DNA of 64,000 nucleotides from Lysobacter antibioticus (GTDB lineage Bacteria; Pseudomonadota; Gammaproteobacteria; Xanthomonadales; Xanthomonadaceae). The notes beneath the pieces are model-generated. The model saw only the letters and a program-made list of their open reading frames with translations, had not been told where the DNA came from and made no database searches. The DNA lies in assembly GCF_001442535.1 (NCBI RefSeq), contig NZ_CP013141.1:1284372-1348371 (forward strand), read 5' to 3'. Positions 12,001-21,651 of the stretch are shown here, piece by piece (within the stretch, counting starts at the first letter, position 1; every line of letters starts with the position of its first letter). A program made the position numbers and the translations under genes.

Positions 12001-12925
12001 CATCGAAACGCAACGCCATCGGCGTGTCGCTGGGCTTCGCGTCGGGCGAGAGCAACAGGCCGACGTCGAGCGCATCGGCGCGCGCGCGCAGCTGCCAGCG
12101 CGGATCGTCCTTGCCGCGCAGAGTCAGGCTCGCGCGCACCGGGCCGGGTGCGGCGCCGGCGATGGCGACATCCATGCGCGACAGATCGCCGCGCGCGACC
12201 AGGCCCAGCCGCGGCGGCGTGCGCCCCGGCGCGCTCGGCAACACCACGGTCGCAACCACGTCGGTCTTGAAGTCGTTGCGCGGTTCGTACTCGCCGTGCA
12301 CGGTGAAACGGCCGCGGTCGGTCACTGCCTCGAGTTTCTCGACATGCAGCTTGCCCGAGTGCGCATCGAGTCCGGCGCGCAGGCGGCTCACGTCGATCAG
12401 CGGCTCGCCTTCCTGGCTGAGCTTGAACCCATCGATGCGCACATCGTCGGCCTGCAAGGCCAGCGGCGGTTCGATCTGCGGCAGCACCTCGGGCCAGCTC
12501 GGCAATTCGAAGGGCTCGTCGCTCTTGGGCAAGTCGAGGGTGGCGTTCTCGACCTGCAGCGCGTCCAGGCGCAGCTTGCGGCCGAGCAGGGGCCCCAAGG
12601 CCGGATCGACGAAGATGCGCTCGGCGGTGAACACCGTGCCCTTATAAGCGAAGCGCACGCCGCGCAGGGTCAGCGGCCCCGACACCGGCCCCTCGGCCGC
12701 GGTCCAGGTGAAGGTCGAATCGGCCGGCAGGCGCGAGACGATCTGCGCCAGCAACAGGTCGCGGCCGGCGATGGTGCTGATCAGCCAATACACGCCGGCC
12801 GCGATCAACAGGGTCAACGAGCCGGCGATAAAACTGCTGCGCCAGGCCCAGCGCTTGGCCGCGGCGCGGCGACGCTGGCGGCGTTCGAGCAGCAATTGTT
12901 CGGGAGTTTTCGGCGTATCGCTCAT
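9041..12925 (-). CDS. tamB: Translocation and assembly module subunit TamB
   Basis: This 1294-residue AsmA-like/DUF490 protein has an N-terminal cytoplasmic tail and one inner-membrane anchor near residues 28-50 (SSFIAGSLTLLIAAGVYWLI). A very long, repetitive beta-rich periplasmic region follows, of the kind that forms a hydrophobic groove across the periplasm. The C-terminal TamB domain ends with GKYLSPRLYVGYGVSLLGTG and RASINWRKEK. It works with TamA in outer-membrane protein and phospholipid homeostasis. The stop of tamA is 30 bp upstream of this start, so tamA-tamB is an operon. Length matches E. coli TamB (about 1260 residues). A long antisense frame on the plus strand is a GC artefact. 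Confidence 0.95.
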   Translation of the reverse strand: MSDTPKTPEQLLLERRQRRRAAAKRWAWRSSFIAGSLTLLIAAGVYWLISTIAGRDLLLAQIVSRLPADSTFTWTAAEGPVSGPLTLRGVRFAYKGTVFTAERIFVDPALGPLLGRKLRLDALQVENATLDLPKSDEPFELPSWPEVLPQIEPPLALQADDVRIDGFKLSQEGEPLIDVSRLRAGLDAHSGKLHVEKLEAVTDRGRFTVHGEYEPRNDFKTDVVATVVLPSAPGRTPPRLGLVARGDLSRMDVAIAGAAPGPVRASLTLRGKDDPRWQLRARADALDVGLLLSPDAKPSDTPMALRFDAGGVGGNADLNGEFRQGDLEVTVLPSKISLKDQVLDVQPLALQLFDGIATLRGHADFTDADNGQFKFAVNARNLRWGGQPAATTATAAAIAKPSRAPQTPATPAIVLETAELGFAGTVKAWAAIGKARLLRDKQAATVEFDGRGDDQRMSLKTLKAKMPTGQLDGSGDVVWAPALGWNFKANLSGFDPGYFAPEWKGAVDGQLASTGATRADGGLEVRVDAERLGGRLRDRPLGGRGRFAMHGAAPGKSDDAYEGEVDLTLGGSRVDAKGKLAQTIELDAKLAPLQLNDLLPNTAGSFKGTLKLSGARDAPNIDADLTGSGLKYGDYTAASFSAKGRLPWRGRGGELAVRASDLNAGIALSSLSVDARGAVESLQLQAQADSEVAQLALTGHADKRGATWQGALASLQLTPSKGASWRLQQAAQFRWDGRNGALTNACLASSSGGSLCASADWPRRGVDIKGQGLPLLLAQAYLPERSDKRPWLLRGEIALDGELRPVGNGWRGQVEISSAGGGLKFSERARRELLRYNALSLKATFDPNKLNAELKAGFNDDGHIDAKIATGWDAYAPLSGNVAVDTDELTWLEMFSPDIVEPKGRLEGRISLAGTRSQPLLGGQAQLSQFTTELPALGIVLQNGNVRLDAQSDGSARIAGSVRSGEGTLNIDGTLGWQGDDTPLVLNLRGTNVLASDTRDLHAIANPDLTVRYAAKQPLQVTGTVTIPTARIDLERLDQGVSVSEDVVVLDPVDPEDTGASPLDLDLTLVVGEQVKLNGFGLDGKLGGQMRVRSRPGREMTANGALNVEGRYTAYGQKLQITRGRLAWNNGPVSDPILDVRAEREVGAVTAGVDISGRVSSPQVNVWSNPASSQSEALAYLALGRPLSSVSGDEGRQLNAASAALSAGGGMLASQLGAKIGLDDAGVMESRALGGSVLGVGKYLSPRLYVGYGVSLLGTGQVLTLKYLLRKGFDIEIESSTIENRASINWRKEK

Positions 12926-12955
12926 GTCGTTGCAGGGTCGTCCTGGCCGCGTGCC

Positions 12956-14920
12956 TTAGAGATCGGCGCCGATGTTGAGGTACAGCTGGAAACCCGAATC
13001 CGGGTCGTCCAGGCCGCGCGCGATGTCGATCCGCAAGGGGCCGACCGGCGAGCGCCAACGTACGCCCACGCCGACGCCGGTGCGCAGCTTCGGGGTGTTG
13101 TCGAACGCGCTGCCGCTGTCGACGAACACCGCCGCGCCCCAGCTGTCATTGAAATACTGCTCGTACTCGACGCTGCCGGTGACCACGTTCTTGGCGCCGA
13201 GCGCGAACGCCTTGCGGCCGTCGATCGCCGGGATGCGCGGGCCGACTTCGCGCCATTCGTAGCCGCGGATGCTGCGGTCGCCACCGGCGTAGAAGCGCAG
13301 GGTCGGCGGCATGTCGACCAGGGCGTCGGTGAAGGTGTGGCCGAGTTCGCCGCGGGCGATCAGGCGGCTGCGCGGGCCCAGGCCCTTGTACCAGCGCGCG
13401 GTCGTGTGCAGTTGCAGGAAGTTCGCATCCGAACCGACGCTTTCCAGGCCGCCGCGCAGCATCGCGGTGGCGGCGATGCCGTTGCGCGGATACAAACGGT
13501 CGTCGGCATCGACGTACTCGACCCGGAACGAGGGATACAGAAAGGTAGCCGAACGGTATTCGACCGGCGTGGTCGGATCGTCGTCGTCCTCGTCGGCATA
13601 GGCCCAGCGCTCGCGCAGGCCGTGCACCGAGGCGGTGGCGGTCCAGCGCTGGTTGATCTTGCCGCTGCGGCTGGCGACCAGTTCGATGCGGCGCGAGTCG
13701 ATGTAGTCGGTCTGCTCGTCGGTGCCTTGCAGGCTGAAGGTGTACCAGCCGTCGAGCCAGGCGAAAGCCGGGATGCGGTATTGCAGGGTCGCGGTCTTGC
13801 GGCGCTCGGCGAAATCGACCTGGGCCAGGGCCTTGTGGCCGCGGTCGTTGAGATAACGCCGTTCCAGGCCCAGGCGCACACCGGCGCCGCTGTCGGTGCC
13901 GTAGCTCAGGCCGGCGGTGTAGATGCTGCGCTTGGCCGGGGTCAGGATGACCTTGACCGGCACTTGGCCGTCGACCGCCTGGTCCGGCTGCGGTTCGATG
14001 TCGATGCTGGCGAAATAATCCAGCCGCGACAGCGACTCGCGGAAGCGGTCGAGCTTGCCTTGGTGGTAGTAGCTGCCCTGCTCCCAGTACACCAGGCGCT
14101 CGAGCAGGCTGTCGCGGATGATCCGCTTGGGCGTCTGCTCGAAGGTGATCGGGCCCATGTCGTAGCGCTGGCCGCTGGTCCAGACCAGGTCGATGTCGGC
14201 GGCATGCTCCGCCCGGGTCACTTCCACCCGCCGCGCCGAGAAATCCGCATCGAAGTAGCCACGTTCGGCGAGACGCCGGGTGATCTTGGTCTTGCTGGCC
14301 TCGTACAGCTCGTGATTGAAGACCTGGTCCGGGCCGGGCCGGAAGGCCTCGAGGTCCTGGTTGAGGTAACGGTCGTCGCTGCCGGCGCCGAGGATGGCGA
14401 TGTCGGAGCGCCGCACCTTGACCGGTTCGCCCTTGTCGATGGTCAGGGTGACGGTGATCGGCACCGAGGGGGTTGCGGCCGAGGCGGCCGGTGCGGCCGG
14501 GTCCTGGGACGAGGCGCCTCGGGCGGACGGGTCTTCGGCGGTGCCGGCGTCGGCCGGGCTCGCTTCAGCCTGGGTGGCCTCGGCCGGGGTGGCTTCGGCC
14601 GGGCTGGTGTCGGCCGGCAGGGCTGGATCGCGGCGGCGGGTGCCGCGGGAATCCTCGACCTTGATCGTCGGCGAGTAGTAGCCGAACGGTTCCAGGGCCT
14701 CGCGGGCCTCGTTCTCGGCCTCGCGCAGCAGATAACCCAGGCGGCGCCCGGACACGTCCTTGCCGATCGTATCGACCAGGGACAGGGAAACGCGGACGTT
14801 TTGGGTCATGGCCTCATCGAGGCCGACGATCTCGACTTTGCCGACTTTGGCCGCCCGGGCCGTGCCGGCGGCTCCAAGTACCAGGGCGACGGCGAAAAAA
14901 AGGCGGGGGATCAATGGCAT
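12956..14920 (-). CDS. tamA: Omp85-family outer-membrane assembly protein TamA
   Basis: The ATG at 14920 gives a 654-residue protein with a clean signal peptide (MPLIPRLFFAVALVLGAAGTARA). The open frame extends 49 codons further upstream but without export-signal logic. Three POTRA domains (to about residue 330) precede a 16-strand barrel. The barrel has the Omp85 family motif RSIRGYEWREVGPR and ends LYLNIGADL, an outer-membrane beta signal. An unusual Ala/Pro/Glu-rich insert (about residues 91-152, with repeated PAEAT/QAEAS units) interrupts POTRA1 between two strands. It pairs with tamB immediately downstream. Upstream it is divergent from the TonB-dependent receptor gene. Confidence 0.95.
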   Translation of the reverse strand: MPLIPRLFFAVALVLGAAGTARAAKVGKVEIVGLDEAMTQNVRVSLSLVDTIGKDVSGRRLGYLLREAENEAREALEPFGYYSPTIKVEDSRGTRRRDPALPADTSPAEATPAEATQAEASPADAGTAEDPSARGASSQDPAAPAASAATPSVPITVTLTIDKGEPVKVRRSDIAILGAGSDDRYLNQDLEAFRPGPDQVFNHELYEASKTKITRRLAERGYFDADFSARRVEVTRAEHAADIDLVWTSGQRYDMGPITFEQTPKRIIRDSLLERLVYWEQGSYYHQGKLDRFRESLSRLDYFASIDIEPQPDQAVDGQVPVKVILTPAKRSIYTAGLSYGTDSGAGVRLGLERRYLNDRGHKALAQVDFAERRKTATLQYRIPAFAWLDGWYTFSLQGTDEQTDYIDSRRIELVASRSGKINQRWTATASVHGLRERWAYADEDDDDPTTPVEYRSATFLYPSFRVEYVDADDRLYPRNGIAATAMLRGGLESVGSDANFLQLHTTARWYKGLGPRSRLIARGELGHTFTDALVDMPPTLRFYAGGDRSIRGYEWREVGPRIPAIDGRKAFALGAKNVVTGSVEYEQYFNDSWGAAVFVDSGSAFDNTPKLRTGVGVGVRWRSPVGPLRIDIARGLDDPDSGFQLYLNIGADL

Positions 14921-15151
14921 AGCGGTCAGGATAACCGGTAAAGGCTTGTATTGCTTACGTATTTTGTTCAGCCACTTTGCACATTCGTTGCATCTGACGT
15001 TAAGAAGTCGTAATTTCGGCCTCGGGGGAACTGACCGCATGCGCTGGGGGCTGCGCGGCGGGCTCATCGGGGTCTCCTAGAAAACAGCCAATCCACCACT
15101 CCCACCTATAGGGAAGTCACACGGTAGGGAAGCAATGTCACTGCATATTTC

Positions 15152-15167
15152 AGGAGTCCACTTCGTG
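15152..15167 (+). promoter_or_regulatory. Shine-Dalgarno and GTG start that define the receptor N-terminus
   Basis: AGGAG at 15152-15156 lies 8 bases before GTG at 15165, an ideal ribosome-binding geometry. The alternative ATG at 15135 has only a weak GGGA upstream and would place ten extra residues before the signal peptide. The GTG is therefore preferred. Confidence 0.7.
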
Positions 15168-18080
15168 AACAGAAAAATACTCACCACTGCTGTTTGCACC
15201 GCACTGGTCGGCGTCGTCGCGCCCGCCTATGCACAGCAGGCGGAAACGGCTTCGAATGAAGACGTCACCAAGATCGAAACCGTTACCGTTACCGGTTCGC
15301 GCATCTCCAACCCGAACGTCGTCTCCCCGGCCCCGGTCAGCATCCTGACCGCCGAAGACATCAAGGCGACCGGCGCGATCAACATCGGCGACCTGCTGAC
15401 GACGATGCCGCAGCTGGCCACCACGTTCACGATGGGCAACTCCGGCCGCTTCATCGGCACCGCCGGCGTGGCCATGCAGGATCTGCGCAACCTCGGCACC
15501 GCCCGCACCCTGGTGCTGGTCAACGGTCGCCGCATGGTCGGCGCGTCCGCCGGCACCTCGGCCGTCGACACCAACCTGATCCCGGCCGACTGGGTCGAGC
15601 GCGTCGAAATCATCACCGGCGGCGCTTCGGCGGTGTACGGCGCCGACGCCGTCTCCGGCGTGGTCAACTTCATCCTCAAGAAGAAGTTCGAAGGCGCCAA
15701 CCTGCACGCGCAGATCGGCGACAGCCAGCACGGCAGCTTCGGCAAGGAATTCATCTCGCTGACCGGCGGCTGGAACTTCGCCGAAGACCGCGGCAACGTC
15801 GCGCTGTCGTTCGAGCACAGCCAGCAGGACCGCCTGATGTTCGGCGACCGCTTCGGCAAGCAGGCCTATCGCGCCATCCGTTCGCCCGGCAGCGGCTTCG
15901 ACAACACCCTGCTGCCGAATGCCGGCAACTACACCATCACCAATGCCGGCACCTTCTCGCTGGGCAGCAACTTCCTGCCGGAACTGCGCTACACCTTCGA
16001 CCCGAACGGCCAGGTGCGCAAGCAGCGCTTCGACGGTCCGTTCGACCGCGACAGCCCGACCCTGCGCAATACCAACGCCACCTGCCAGAACTGCGACCGC
16101 CTCGACGGCAACCAGGACCTGCAGATCCAGCCGCAGTACAAGCGCGACACCGTCAGCGCCGTCGCCGGCTTCGACCTGAACCAGGATCACCGCCTGTACT
16201 TCGAAGGCATGTACAGCAAGGTCCACAGCAAGTCGTACTTCTCGCCGGCGTTCGGCGCGACCGGCAATCCGCACATCATCGAACGCGATAACGCCTACGT
16301 GACGCCGGAACTGTTGGCCCTGATGGGCGCTCGCCAGTCCATTCGCGTCGGACGTAACGACGCCGATGCCGGCTCGCGCGGCGAAGACACCGACCGCCAG
16401 ACCGCCCGCGTGGTGTTCGGCGCCGAAGGCGCGCTGACCAGCGACTGGCTGTACGACGTGTCGGTCAACTACGGCCGCACCCACGAGCGCCGCCGCAACC
16501 TCAACAACCGCCACATGGAGCGCTTCTACGCGGGTCTGGACGCGGTCAAGGACGCCAACGGCAATATCGTCTGCCGTTCCAAGATCGATCCCGGCCACAC
16601 CAATCTGGCGCTGGATTTCAACCAGGGCTACGGCGAAGTGTCGCCTGAAGTCGCCGCTTCCTGCATTCCGTTCTCGATCTTCGGCGAAGGCGCGATCAGC
16701 CCGGCCGCCGCCAACTGGTTCAACGTCACCACGATCTCCAAGGCGCGCCTGACCCAGTTCGTGGCCGGCGGTTCGCTGACCAACAACAACCTGTTCGAGC
16801 TCAAGGCCGGCCCGGTCAGCTTCGGCACCGGCGTCGAATACCGTCGCGAAACCAGCCGTTCGATCAACGATCCGCTGGACATCGCCGGCGAGACGTTCCT
16901 CAACGCCATCCCGAACTCCGGCGGCAGCTACAACGTCCGCGAAATCTGGGCCGAAGTCGCGGTGCCGTTGCTGGCCGACCTGCCGGCGATCAAGAGCCTG
17001 ACCGTCGGCGCCGCTGGCCGTTACTCCAAGTACGACACCATCGGCGGCACCAAGGCCTGGCGTTACAACCTGGACTGGGCGATCAACGACAGCCTGCGCG
17101 TCCGCGGCAACATGTCGGCCGCCGTGCGTGCGCCGAACATCGACGAGCTGTTCGGCGGCCAGTCGCAGAACTTCGGTTTCGTCAACGATCCTTGCGATCC
17201 GATCAACACCCGTAACGCCAAGGACCCGGCCGTGCGCGCCCGCAACTGCGCCGCCCTCGGCCTGGCACCCGACTTCCAAGACACCTTCTCGGCCACCAAC
17301 GAAGGCCTGTCGGGCAGCAACCCGGATCTCGACCCGGAAACCGGCCGCAGCTGGACCGCGGGTTTCGTGTTCACCCCGACCTTCCTGGAAGGCTTCGGCA
17401 TGAACGTGGACTACTGGGAAATCAAGATCATCGACTCCATCACGGCGCCGACCTTCCAGGAGACCGCCGACCGTTGCGTCGATAACCCGAACGGCATCGA
17501 CAACATCTACTGCCGCAACACCCAGCGCGGTCCCGACGGCCAGATCAGCTTCCTGACCTCGATCAACCAGAACATCGCCGCCACCACCACCGACGGTATC
17601 GACCTCGGCATGTACTACAGCCACCCGCTGTGGGGCGGCCGCATGCGTTGGGACCTCAACGCCACCAAGGTGCTGGGTTACACCGACTATCCGTTCCAGG
17701 AAGACAAGGACGAGACGGTCGACCAGAACAAGACCCTGGGCTTCCCGGAATGGAAGGCCACCGTTCGCGCGGCCTACATGCGCGACAACTGGGACGTGAA
17801 CTGGAGCACCCGCTTCGCCGACGGCGGCCTGCGCGTGACCAACGCCAGCTACCGTACGAACCCGACCTCGACCACGCCGATCAAGGCCGGTTCGGGCGTG
17901 TTCCACGACGTGCGCGGCAGCTACACGATCAAGGACAGCGGCTGGCAGATCTACGGCGGCGTGACCAACCTGTTCGACTCCGACCCGCCGGTCAACCTGT
18001 TCGGCACCGGCTTCGGCTCGGGTCTGTACGACTCGATCGGCCGCGCCTACTACCTCGGCGTGAACTACAAGTTCTTCTGA
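15165..18080 (+). CDS. TonB-dependent outer-membrane receptor
   Basis: From GTG 15165 the protein has 971 residues. A signal peptide ends AYA-QQ. A TonB box-like TVTVTGSRI follows near residues 38-46. The plug domain has TRTLVLVNGRRMVG (variant ARTLVLVNGRRMVG), VERVEIITGGASAVYGADA and VVNFILKKKFEG. A 22-strand barrel comes next and ends YYLGVNYKFF, with the terminal Phe typical of BAM substrates. It belongs to the large xanthomonad receptor class with this plug signature. The ligand is not evident: no siderophore, sugar or peptide utilisation gene is adjacent. It is monocistronic, closed by an intrinsic terminator at 18111-18139 and divergent from tamA. Expression is probably high, given its strong codon bias. 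Confidence 0.95.
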   Translation: MNRKILTTAVCTALVGVVAPAYAQQAETASNEDVTKIETVTVTGSRISNPNVVSPAPVSILTAEDIKATGAINIGDLLTTMPQLATTFTMGNSGRFIGTAGVAMQDLRNLGTARTLVLVNGRRMVGASAGTSAVDTNLIPADWVERVEIITGGASAVYGADAVSGVVNFILKKKFEGANLHAQIGDSQHGSFGKEFISLTGGWNFAEDRGNVALSFEHSQQDRLMFGDRFGKQAYRAIRSPGSGFDNTLLPNAGNYTITNAGTFSLGSNFLPELRYTFDPNGQVRKQRFDGPFDRDSPTLRNTNATCQNCDRLDGNQDLQIQPQYKRDTVSAVAGFDLNQDHRLYFEGMYSKVHSKSYFSPAFGATGNPHIIERDNAYVTPELLALMGARQSIRVGRNDADAGSRGEDTDRQTARVVFGAEGALTSDWLYDVSVNYGRTHERRRNLNNRHMERFYAGLDAVKDANGNIVCRSKIDPGHTNLALDFNQGYGEVSPEVAASCIPFSIFGEGAISPAAANWFNVTTISKARLTQFVAGGSLTNNNLFELKAGPVSFGTGVEYRRETSRSINDPLDIAGETFLNAIPNSGGSYNVREIWAEVAVPLLADLPAIKSLTVGAAGRYSKYDTIGGTKAWRYNLDWAINDSLRVRGNMSAAVRAPNIDELFGGQSQNFGFVNDPCDPINTRNAKDPAVRARNCAALGLAPDFQDTFSATNEGLSGSNPDLDPETGRSWTAGFVFTPTFLEGFGMNVDYWEIKIIDSITAPTFQETADRCVDNPNGIDNIYCRNTQRGPDGQISFLTSINQNIAATTTDGIDLGMYYSHPLWGGRMRWDLNATKVLGYTDYPFQEDKDETVDQNKTLGFPEWKATVRAAYMRDNWDVNWSTRFADGGLRVTNASYRTNPTSTTPIKAGSGVFHDVRGSYTIKDSGWQIYGGVTNLFDSDPPVNLFGTGFGSGLYDSIGRAYYLGVNYKFF

Positions 18081-18110
18081 GTTCGACTAAGGAACTTGCA
18101 GCGTGAAACA

Positions 18111-18139
18111 AAGGAGCCGGCGCAAGCCGGCTCCTTTTT
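18111..18139 (+). terminator. Rho-independent terminator of the TonB-dependent receptor gene
   Basis: Arms AAGGAGCCGGC (18111-18121) and GCCGGCTCCTT (18126-18136) enclose a GCAA tetraloop and run into TTTTT. This is a perfect 11-bp stem 30 bases after the stop codon. Confidence 0.92.
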
Positions 18140-18232
18140 CATGGGCACTCGAAACAGAGCCGAGGCAGCCGATTCGTCTGTCGCACGACCTCGGGTCAGA
18201 TGAGTCGCGACTGCAGCCTAGCCGAAGGCAAC

Positions 18233-18258
18233 AAAAAGGCCGGCTTGCGCCGGCCTTT
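18233..18258 (-). terminator. Rho-independent terminator of glyS
   Basis: Arms AAAGGCCGGC (18235-18244) and GCCGGCCTTT (18249-18258) form the stem. The A-run at 18233-18237 becomes the T-tail when read on the minus strand. It sits 24 bases after the glyS stop, with the two terminators back to back between convergent genes. Confidence 0.9.
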
Positions 18259-18281
18259 CGCTTTCTGCGATATGCCCGAAC

Positions 18282-20450
18282 TCAGATCGACAGATGCTCG
18301 ATCGCGGCGACGCTGCCGAGGCGGTCGGACAAGCGCTTGAGCAGCGCCAGACGGTTGTTGCGTACGTCGAGGTCGTCGACGTTGACCATCACGTGGGTGA
18401 AGAAGGCATCGACCTGCGGACGCAGGCGGGCCAGGCGACCGAGCACGGCGACGTAGTCGCGCTGCGCCAACAAGGGATCGGTATCGGCGATCGCGGTGTC
18501 GACGACTTCGGCCAGCTCGCGCTCGGCGCTCTCGACGAAACGCGCCGGGTCGATCGCGGTCGGCAGGTCGCCGTCGACCTTCTTAAGGATGTTGCGGATG
18601 CGCTTGTTCGCCGCGGCCAGCGCTTCGGCTTCGGGCAGCTTGGCGAATTCGGCGATGGCCTTGAGGCGGCGGTCGAAGTCGGGCAGCTTGGCCAGTTGCA
18701 TCGCGGCGACAGCGTCGAACTGCTGCGCGGGCACGCTTTGGTCGGTGTAGTAGCTGCGCAGGCGCTCGATGATGAACTCATAGAGTTCTTCGCCCTTGGG
18801 CCGCACGCTCGCACCGCCCTGCGCCTTGTCTCCGACGTTGACGCCCTGCTTCTTCGCGTCTTCGACGATCTGCAGCTTCTTGCGCGCTTCTTCCGTCGCG
18901 ATGGCGATGCTGGCCGCCGCAATCGCGTCTTCCAGCGCCGCGTCGAGCGACAAACCGATATCACCCTCGATCAGCGTGCGCGCCAGGCCCAGCGCATTGC
19001 GACGCAAACTGAAAGGATCCTTGTTGCCGGTCGGCTTCAAACCCGCGGCGAACCCGCCCGCCAAGGTATCCAGACGCTCGGCGATCGCGACCACCTGCCC
19101 CAGTTTGGACGGCGCGATCGCATCGCCGGCGAAACGCGGCATATAGGCCTCGTCGATCGCCGCGGCCACTTCGGCCGATTCGTTCGCCGCCTTGGCGTAG
19201 TAACGGCCGGCGATGCCCTGCAGTTCCGGGAACTCGTTGACCATGCGCGACTGCAGGTCGTTCTTCGACAGCTCCGCGGCGCGGCGCGCCTGTGCGGGGT
19301 CGACGCCGGCCGCCGGCGCGATCGCCTCGGCCAGGGCGGCGATGCGCGCGACCTTGTCGGCCACGCTGCCGAGTTTGGCCTGGTAGGTGACCGTATTCAG
19401 GCCCTCGCCCATCGACTCCAGGCCTTGCTTCAGGTCTTCGTCGAAGAAGAACTTGGCGTCGGCGAAGCGCGGGCGGATCACCCGCTCGTAGCCCTTGCGC
19501 ACTTCGGCTTCGTTCTTGGACTGGATGTTGGCGATGCCGATGAAACGCTCGGTCAGCTGGCCTTGTGCGTCGAGCACCGGGAAGAATTTCTGGTTGGCTT
19601 CCATGGTCGCGATCAAGGCTTCCTGCGGCACGGCGAGGAACTCGCGCTCGAAGCCGCAGGCGATGGCGACCGGCCATTCGGTCAAACCGTTGACCTCTTC
19701 GAGGATGCCCTCGTCGATGCGCGCCTGGCCGCCGGCCTGCTGCGCGGCCGCGGTGACTTCGCGGACGATGCGCTCGCGGCGCTCGTCGGCGTCGACCAGC
19801 ACGTTCGCGCTGCGCAAAGATTCGACATAGTCCTCGGGCGCGCTGAACCAGACCGGCTTGTCGTGCATGAAGCGGTGGCCGCGGCTCATGCGGTCGCTGC
19901 GCACGCCGAGCAGCTCGGCCGGCACCACCTCGGTGCCGAGCAGCAGCACCAGCCAATGCACCGGGCGGGCGAAACCGTAGTCGTGGTCGCCCCAGCGCAT
20001 CGGCTTGGGAATCGGCATCGCCGCCAGGGCTTCGCGCACGATCTCCGGCAGCAGGCTGGCGGTGTCGGCGCCGGGCTTGGTCGCGCGGTGCACGAAGCGC
20101 TCGCCCTTCGCGTCGCTGGTGCGTTCGAGCTGGCTCCAGTCGATGCCGGCCTTCTGGGCGAAACCCTGCAGCGCCTTGGTCGGCTGGCCGTCGGCGTCGA
20201 GGGCGATGTTGAGATAAGGACCGAGCACTTCGCTCTTCTGCTCGGGCTGCTGGGTGGCCACGCCGTTGAGGCGCACGGCGAGGCGGCGCGGCGTGTACAG
20301 CGGCTTGGCGCCTTCGCGATCGAAGCCGATGCCGCGCTTGTGCAGGCCGTCGAGCACGCCGTCGAAGAAAGCCTGGGCCAAGCCTGGCAGGGCCTTGACC
20401 GGCAGTTCCTCGGTGCCCAGTTCGATCAGAAGAGGTTGCGTCGTGCTCAT
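18282..20450 (-). CDS. glyS: Glycine-tRNA ligase beta subunit
   Basis: This is the beta chain of the bacterial alpha2beta2 glycyl-tRNA synthetase and mainly binds tRNA(Gly). The 722-residue protein starts [21 protein letters not shown] at 20450, with the conserved [10 protein letters not shown] opening. It carries the family core ([17 protein letters not shown] motif near 150, [24 protein letters not shown] near 255) and the C-terminal anticodon-binding-like DALR region. It is slightly longer than E. coli GlyS (689). It follows glyQ by 165 bp on the same strand, probably as one transcript, and ends at its own terminator. The in-frame extension to 20567 has no family match. Confidence 0.97.
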   Translation of the reverse strand: MSTTQPLLIELGTEELPVKALPGLAQAFFDGVLDGLHKRGIGFDREGAKPLYTPRRLAVRLNGVATQQPEQKSEVLGPYLNIALDADGQPTKALQGFAQKAGIDWSQLERTSDAKGERFVHRATKPGADTASLLPEIVREALAAMPIPKPMRWGDHDYGFARPVHWLVLLLGTEVVPAELLGVRSDRMSRGHRFMHDKPVWFSAPEDYVESLRSANVLVDADERRERIVREVTAAAQQAGGQARIDEGILEEVNGLTEWPVAIACGFEREFLAVPQEALIATMEANQKFFPVLDAQGQLTERFIGIANIQSKNEAEVRKGYERVIRPRFADAKFFFDEDLKQGLESMGEGLNTVTYQAKLGSVADKVARIAALAEAIAPAAGVDPAQARRAAELSKNDLQSRMVNEFPELQGIAGRYYAKAANESAEVAAAIDEAYMPRFAGDAIAPSKLGQVVAIAERLDTLAGGFAAGLKPTGNKDPFSLRRNALGLARTLIEGDIGLSLDAALEDAIAAASIAIATEEARKKLQIVEDAKKQGVNVGDKAQGGASVRPKGEELYEFIIERLRSYYTDQSVPAQQFDAVAAMQLAKLPDFDRRLKAIAEFAKLPEAEALAAANKRIRNILKKVDGDLPTAIDPARFVESAERELAEVVDTAIADTDPLLAQRDYVAVLGRLARLRPQVDAFFTHVMVNVDDLDVRNNRLALLKRLSDRLGSVAAIEHLSI

Positions 20451-20580
20451 GCGGATGCCTTTGCGTTTTTCGTCTTCGGGGAAGACGCCTCGCGCTTGCT
20501 GCGGCGAGGTGGGTGAGTTCGAGCGAGCTGTACTGGTTCGGTGGGAGCTTCGGCGGACTTCGGTCACCGGGCCGGCCCAG

Positions 20581-20604
20581 CCCCTCCCGCATACGGGAGA
20601 GGGG
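20581..20604. repeat. Short dispersed hairpin repeat (CCCCTCCCG type)
   Basis: CCCCTCCCG and its near-complement CGGGAGAGGGG enclose CATA in the gap between glyQ and glyS. A variant copy occurs at 31216-31240 just after rdgC. Both sit within 25 bases of a minus-strand stop codon. It looks like a dispersed intergenic palindrome that could also slow transcription. Confidence 0.6.
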
Positions 20605-20615
20605 CTTCGGAGGCT

Positions 20616-21551
20616 TTAAGCGGCTTCGGCTTTCGACGAACGCTTGAGACCGGGGAAACCGAGCTTCTCGCGTTGCGCGTGATAAGCCTCGGCCACGCCC
20701 TGGGCGATCTTGCGCACCCGCAGGATGTAGCGCTGGCGTTCGGTCACGCTGATCGCGCGACGCGCATCGAGCAGGTTGAACGAGTGGCTGGCCTTGCAGA
20801 CCTGGTCGTAGGCCGGCAGCGGCAGGCCGAGTTCGATCAGCTTCGCCGCTTCGGCTTCGCAGGCATCGAAGCGATGGAACAGCTCGGCGACGTCGGCGTG
20901 CTCGAAGTTGTAGGCGCTCTGCTCGACTTCGTTCTGGTGGTAGACGTCGCGGTAGGTCACCGGCGTACCGTCCGGACCGTAGGTCCAGACCAGGTCGAAC
21001 ACGTTGTCGACGTTCTGCAGGTACATGCACAGGCGTTCGAGACCGTAGGTGATCTCGCCGAGCACCGGCTTGCACTCCAGGCCGCCGGCCTGCTGGAAAT
21101 AGGTGAACTGGGTGACTTCCATGCCGTTGAGCCAGACCTCCCAGCCTAGGCCCCAGGCGCCGAGGGTCGGCGATTCCCAGTTGTCCTCGACCAGGCGCAG
21201 GTCGTGCACCATCGGGTCGACGCCGAGCGCCTTGAGCGAATCGAAGTACAGCTCGACGATGTTGTCGGGGCTGGGCTTCATCGCCACCTGGTACTGGTAA
21301 TAGCGCTGCAGGCGGTTCGGGTTGTCGCCGTAGCGGCCGTCGGTGGGGCGGCGGCAAGGCTGGACGTAGGCGGCGTTCCACGGCTCCGGGCCCAGCGCGC
21401 GCAGGAAGGTCGCCGGGTGGAAGGTACCGGCGCCGACTTCGAGGTCGAGCGGCTGGATCAGCACGCAGCCCTGTTCAGCCCAGAAGGCGTTCAGGCGCTG
21501 GATCATGCTCTGGAAGGTGATCAGCGGGGTCGGGTGGTCGCTCGCGGCCAT
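20616..21551 (-). CDS. glyQ: Glycine-tRNA ligase alpha subunit
   Basis: This is the class II catalytic subunit that activates glycine and charges tRNA(Gly). Its 311 residues from ATG 21551 match the family length (E. coli 303). The signature N-terminus includes [36 protein letters not shown] (split over residues 11-46). Later motifs are [25 protein letters not shown] and [20 protein letters not shown]. The first gene of glyQ-glyS, it is divergent from the glutamine amidotransferase gene 100 bp away. An upstream TTG in frame adds seven unsupported residues. Confidence 0.98.
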   Translation of the reverse strand: MAASDHPTPLITFQSMIQRLNAFWAEQGCVLIQPLDLEVGAGTFHPATFLRALGPEPWNAAYVQPCRRPTDGRYGDNPNRLQRYYQYQVAMKPSPDNIVELYFDSLKALGVDPMVHDLRLVEDNWESPTLGAWGLGWEVWLNGMEVTQFTYFQQAGGLECKPVLGEITYGLERLCMYLQNVDNVFDLVWTYGPDGTPVTYRDVYHQNEVEQSAYNFEHADVAELFHRFDACEAEAAKLIELGLPLPAYDQVCKASHSFNLLDARRAISVTERQRYILRVRKIAQGVAEAYHAQREKLGFPGLKRSSKAEAA

Positions 21552-21651
21552 GGTCTCATCGCAGTGCAGCAAAGCGGGTTAGTATAGCGACGAGCCTTGC
21601 GCGCCAGGGCTTTCCCCCTGGTTTCGCACCGTTCCCGCCCGCCGCCACGCC

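Noticed and set aside
9920..14941. Very long open frame on the plus strand across tamB and tamA (over 1600 codons)
   Set aside because: It is opposite two well-supported genes, has no domain or Shine-Dalgarno logic, and such frames arise from high third-position GC in the sense genes.
15150..17906. Minus-strand 918-codon open frame opposite the TonB-dependent receptor
   Set aside because: Antisense shadow; all recognisable motifs are in the receptor frame.
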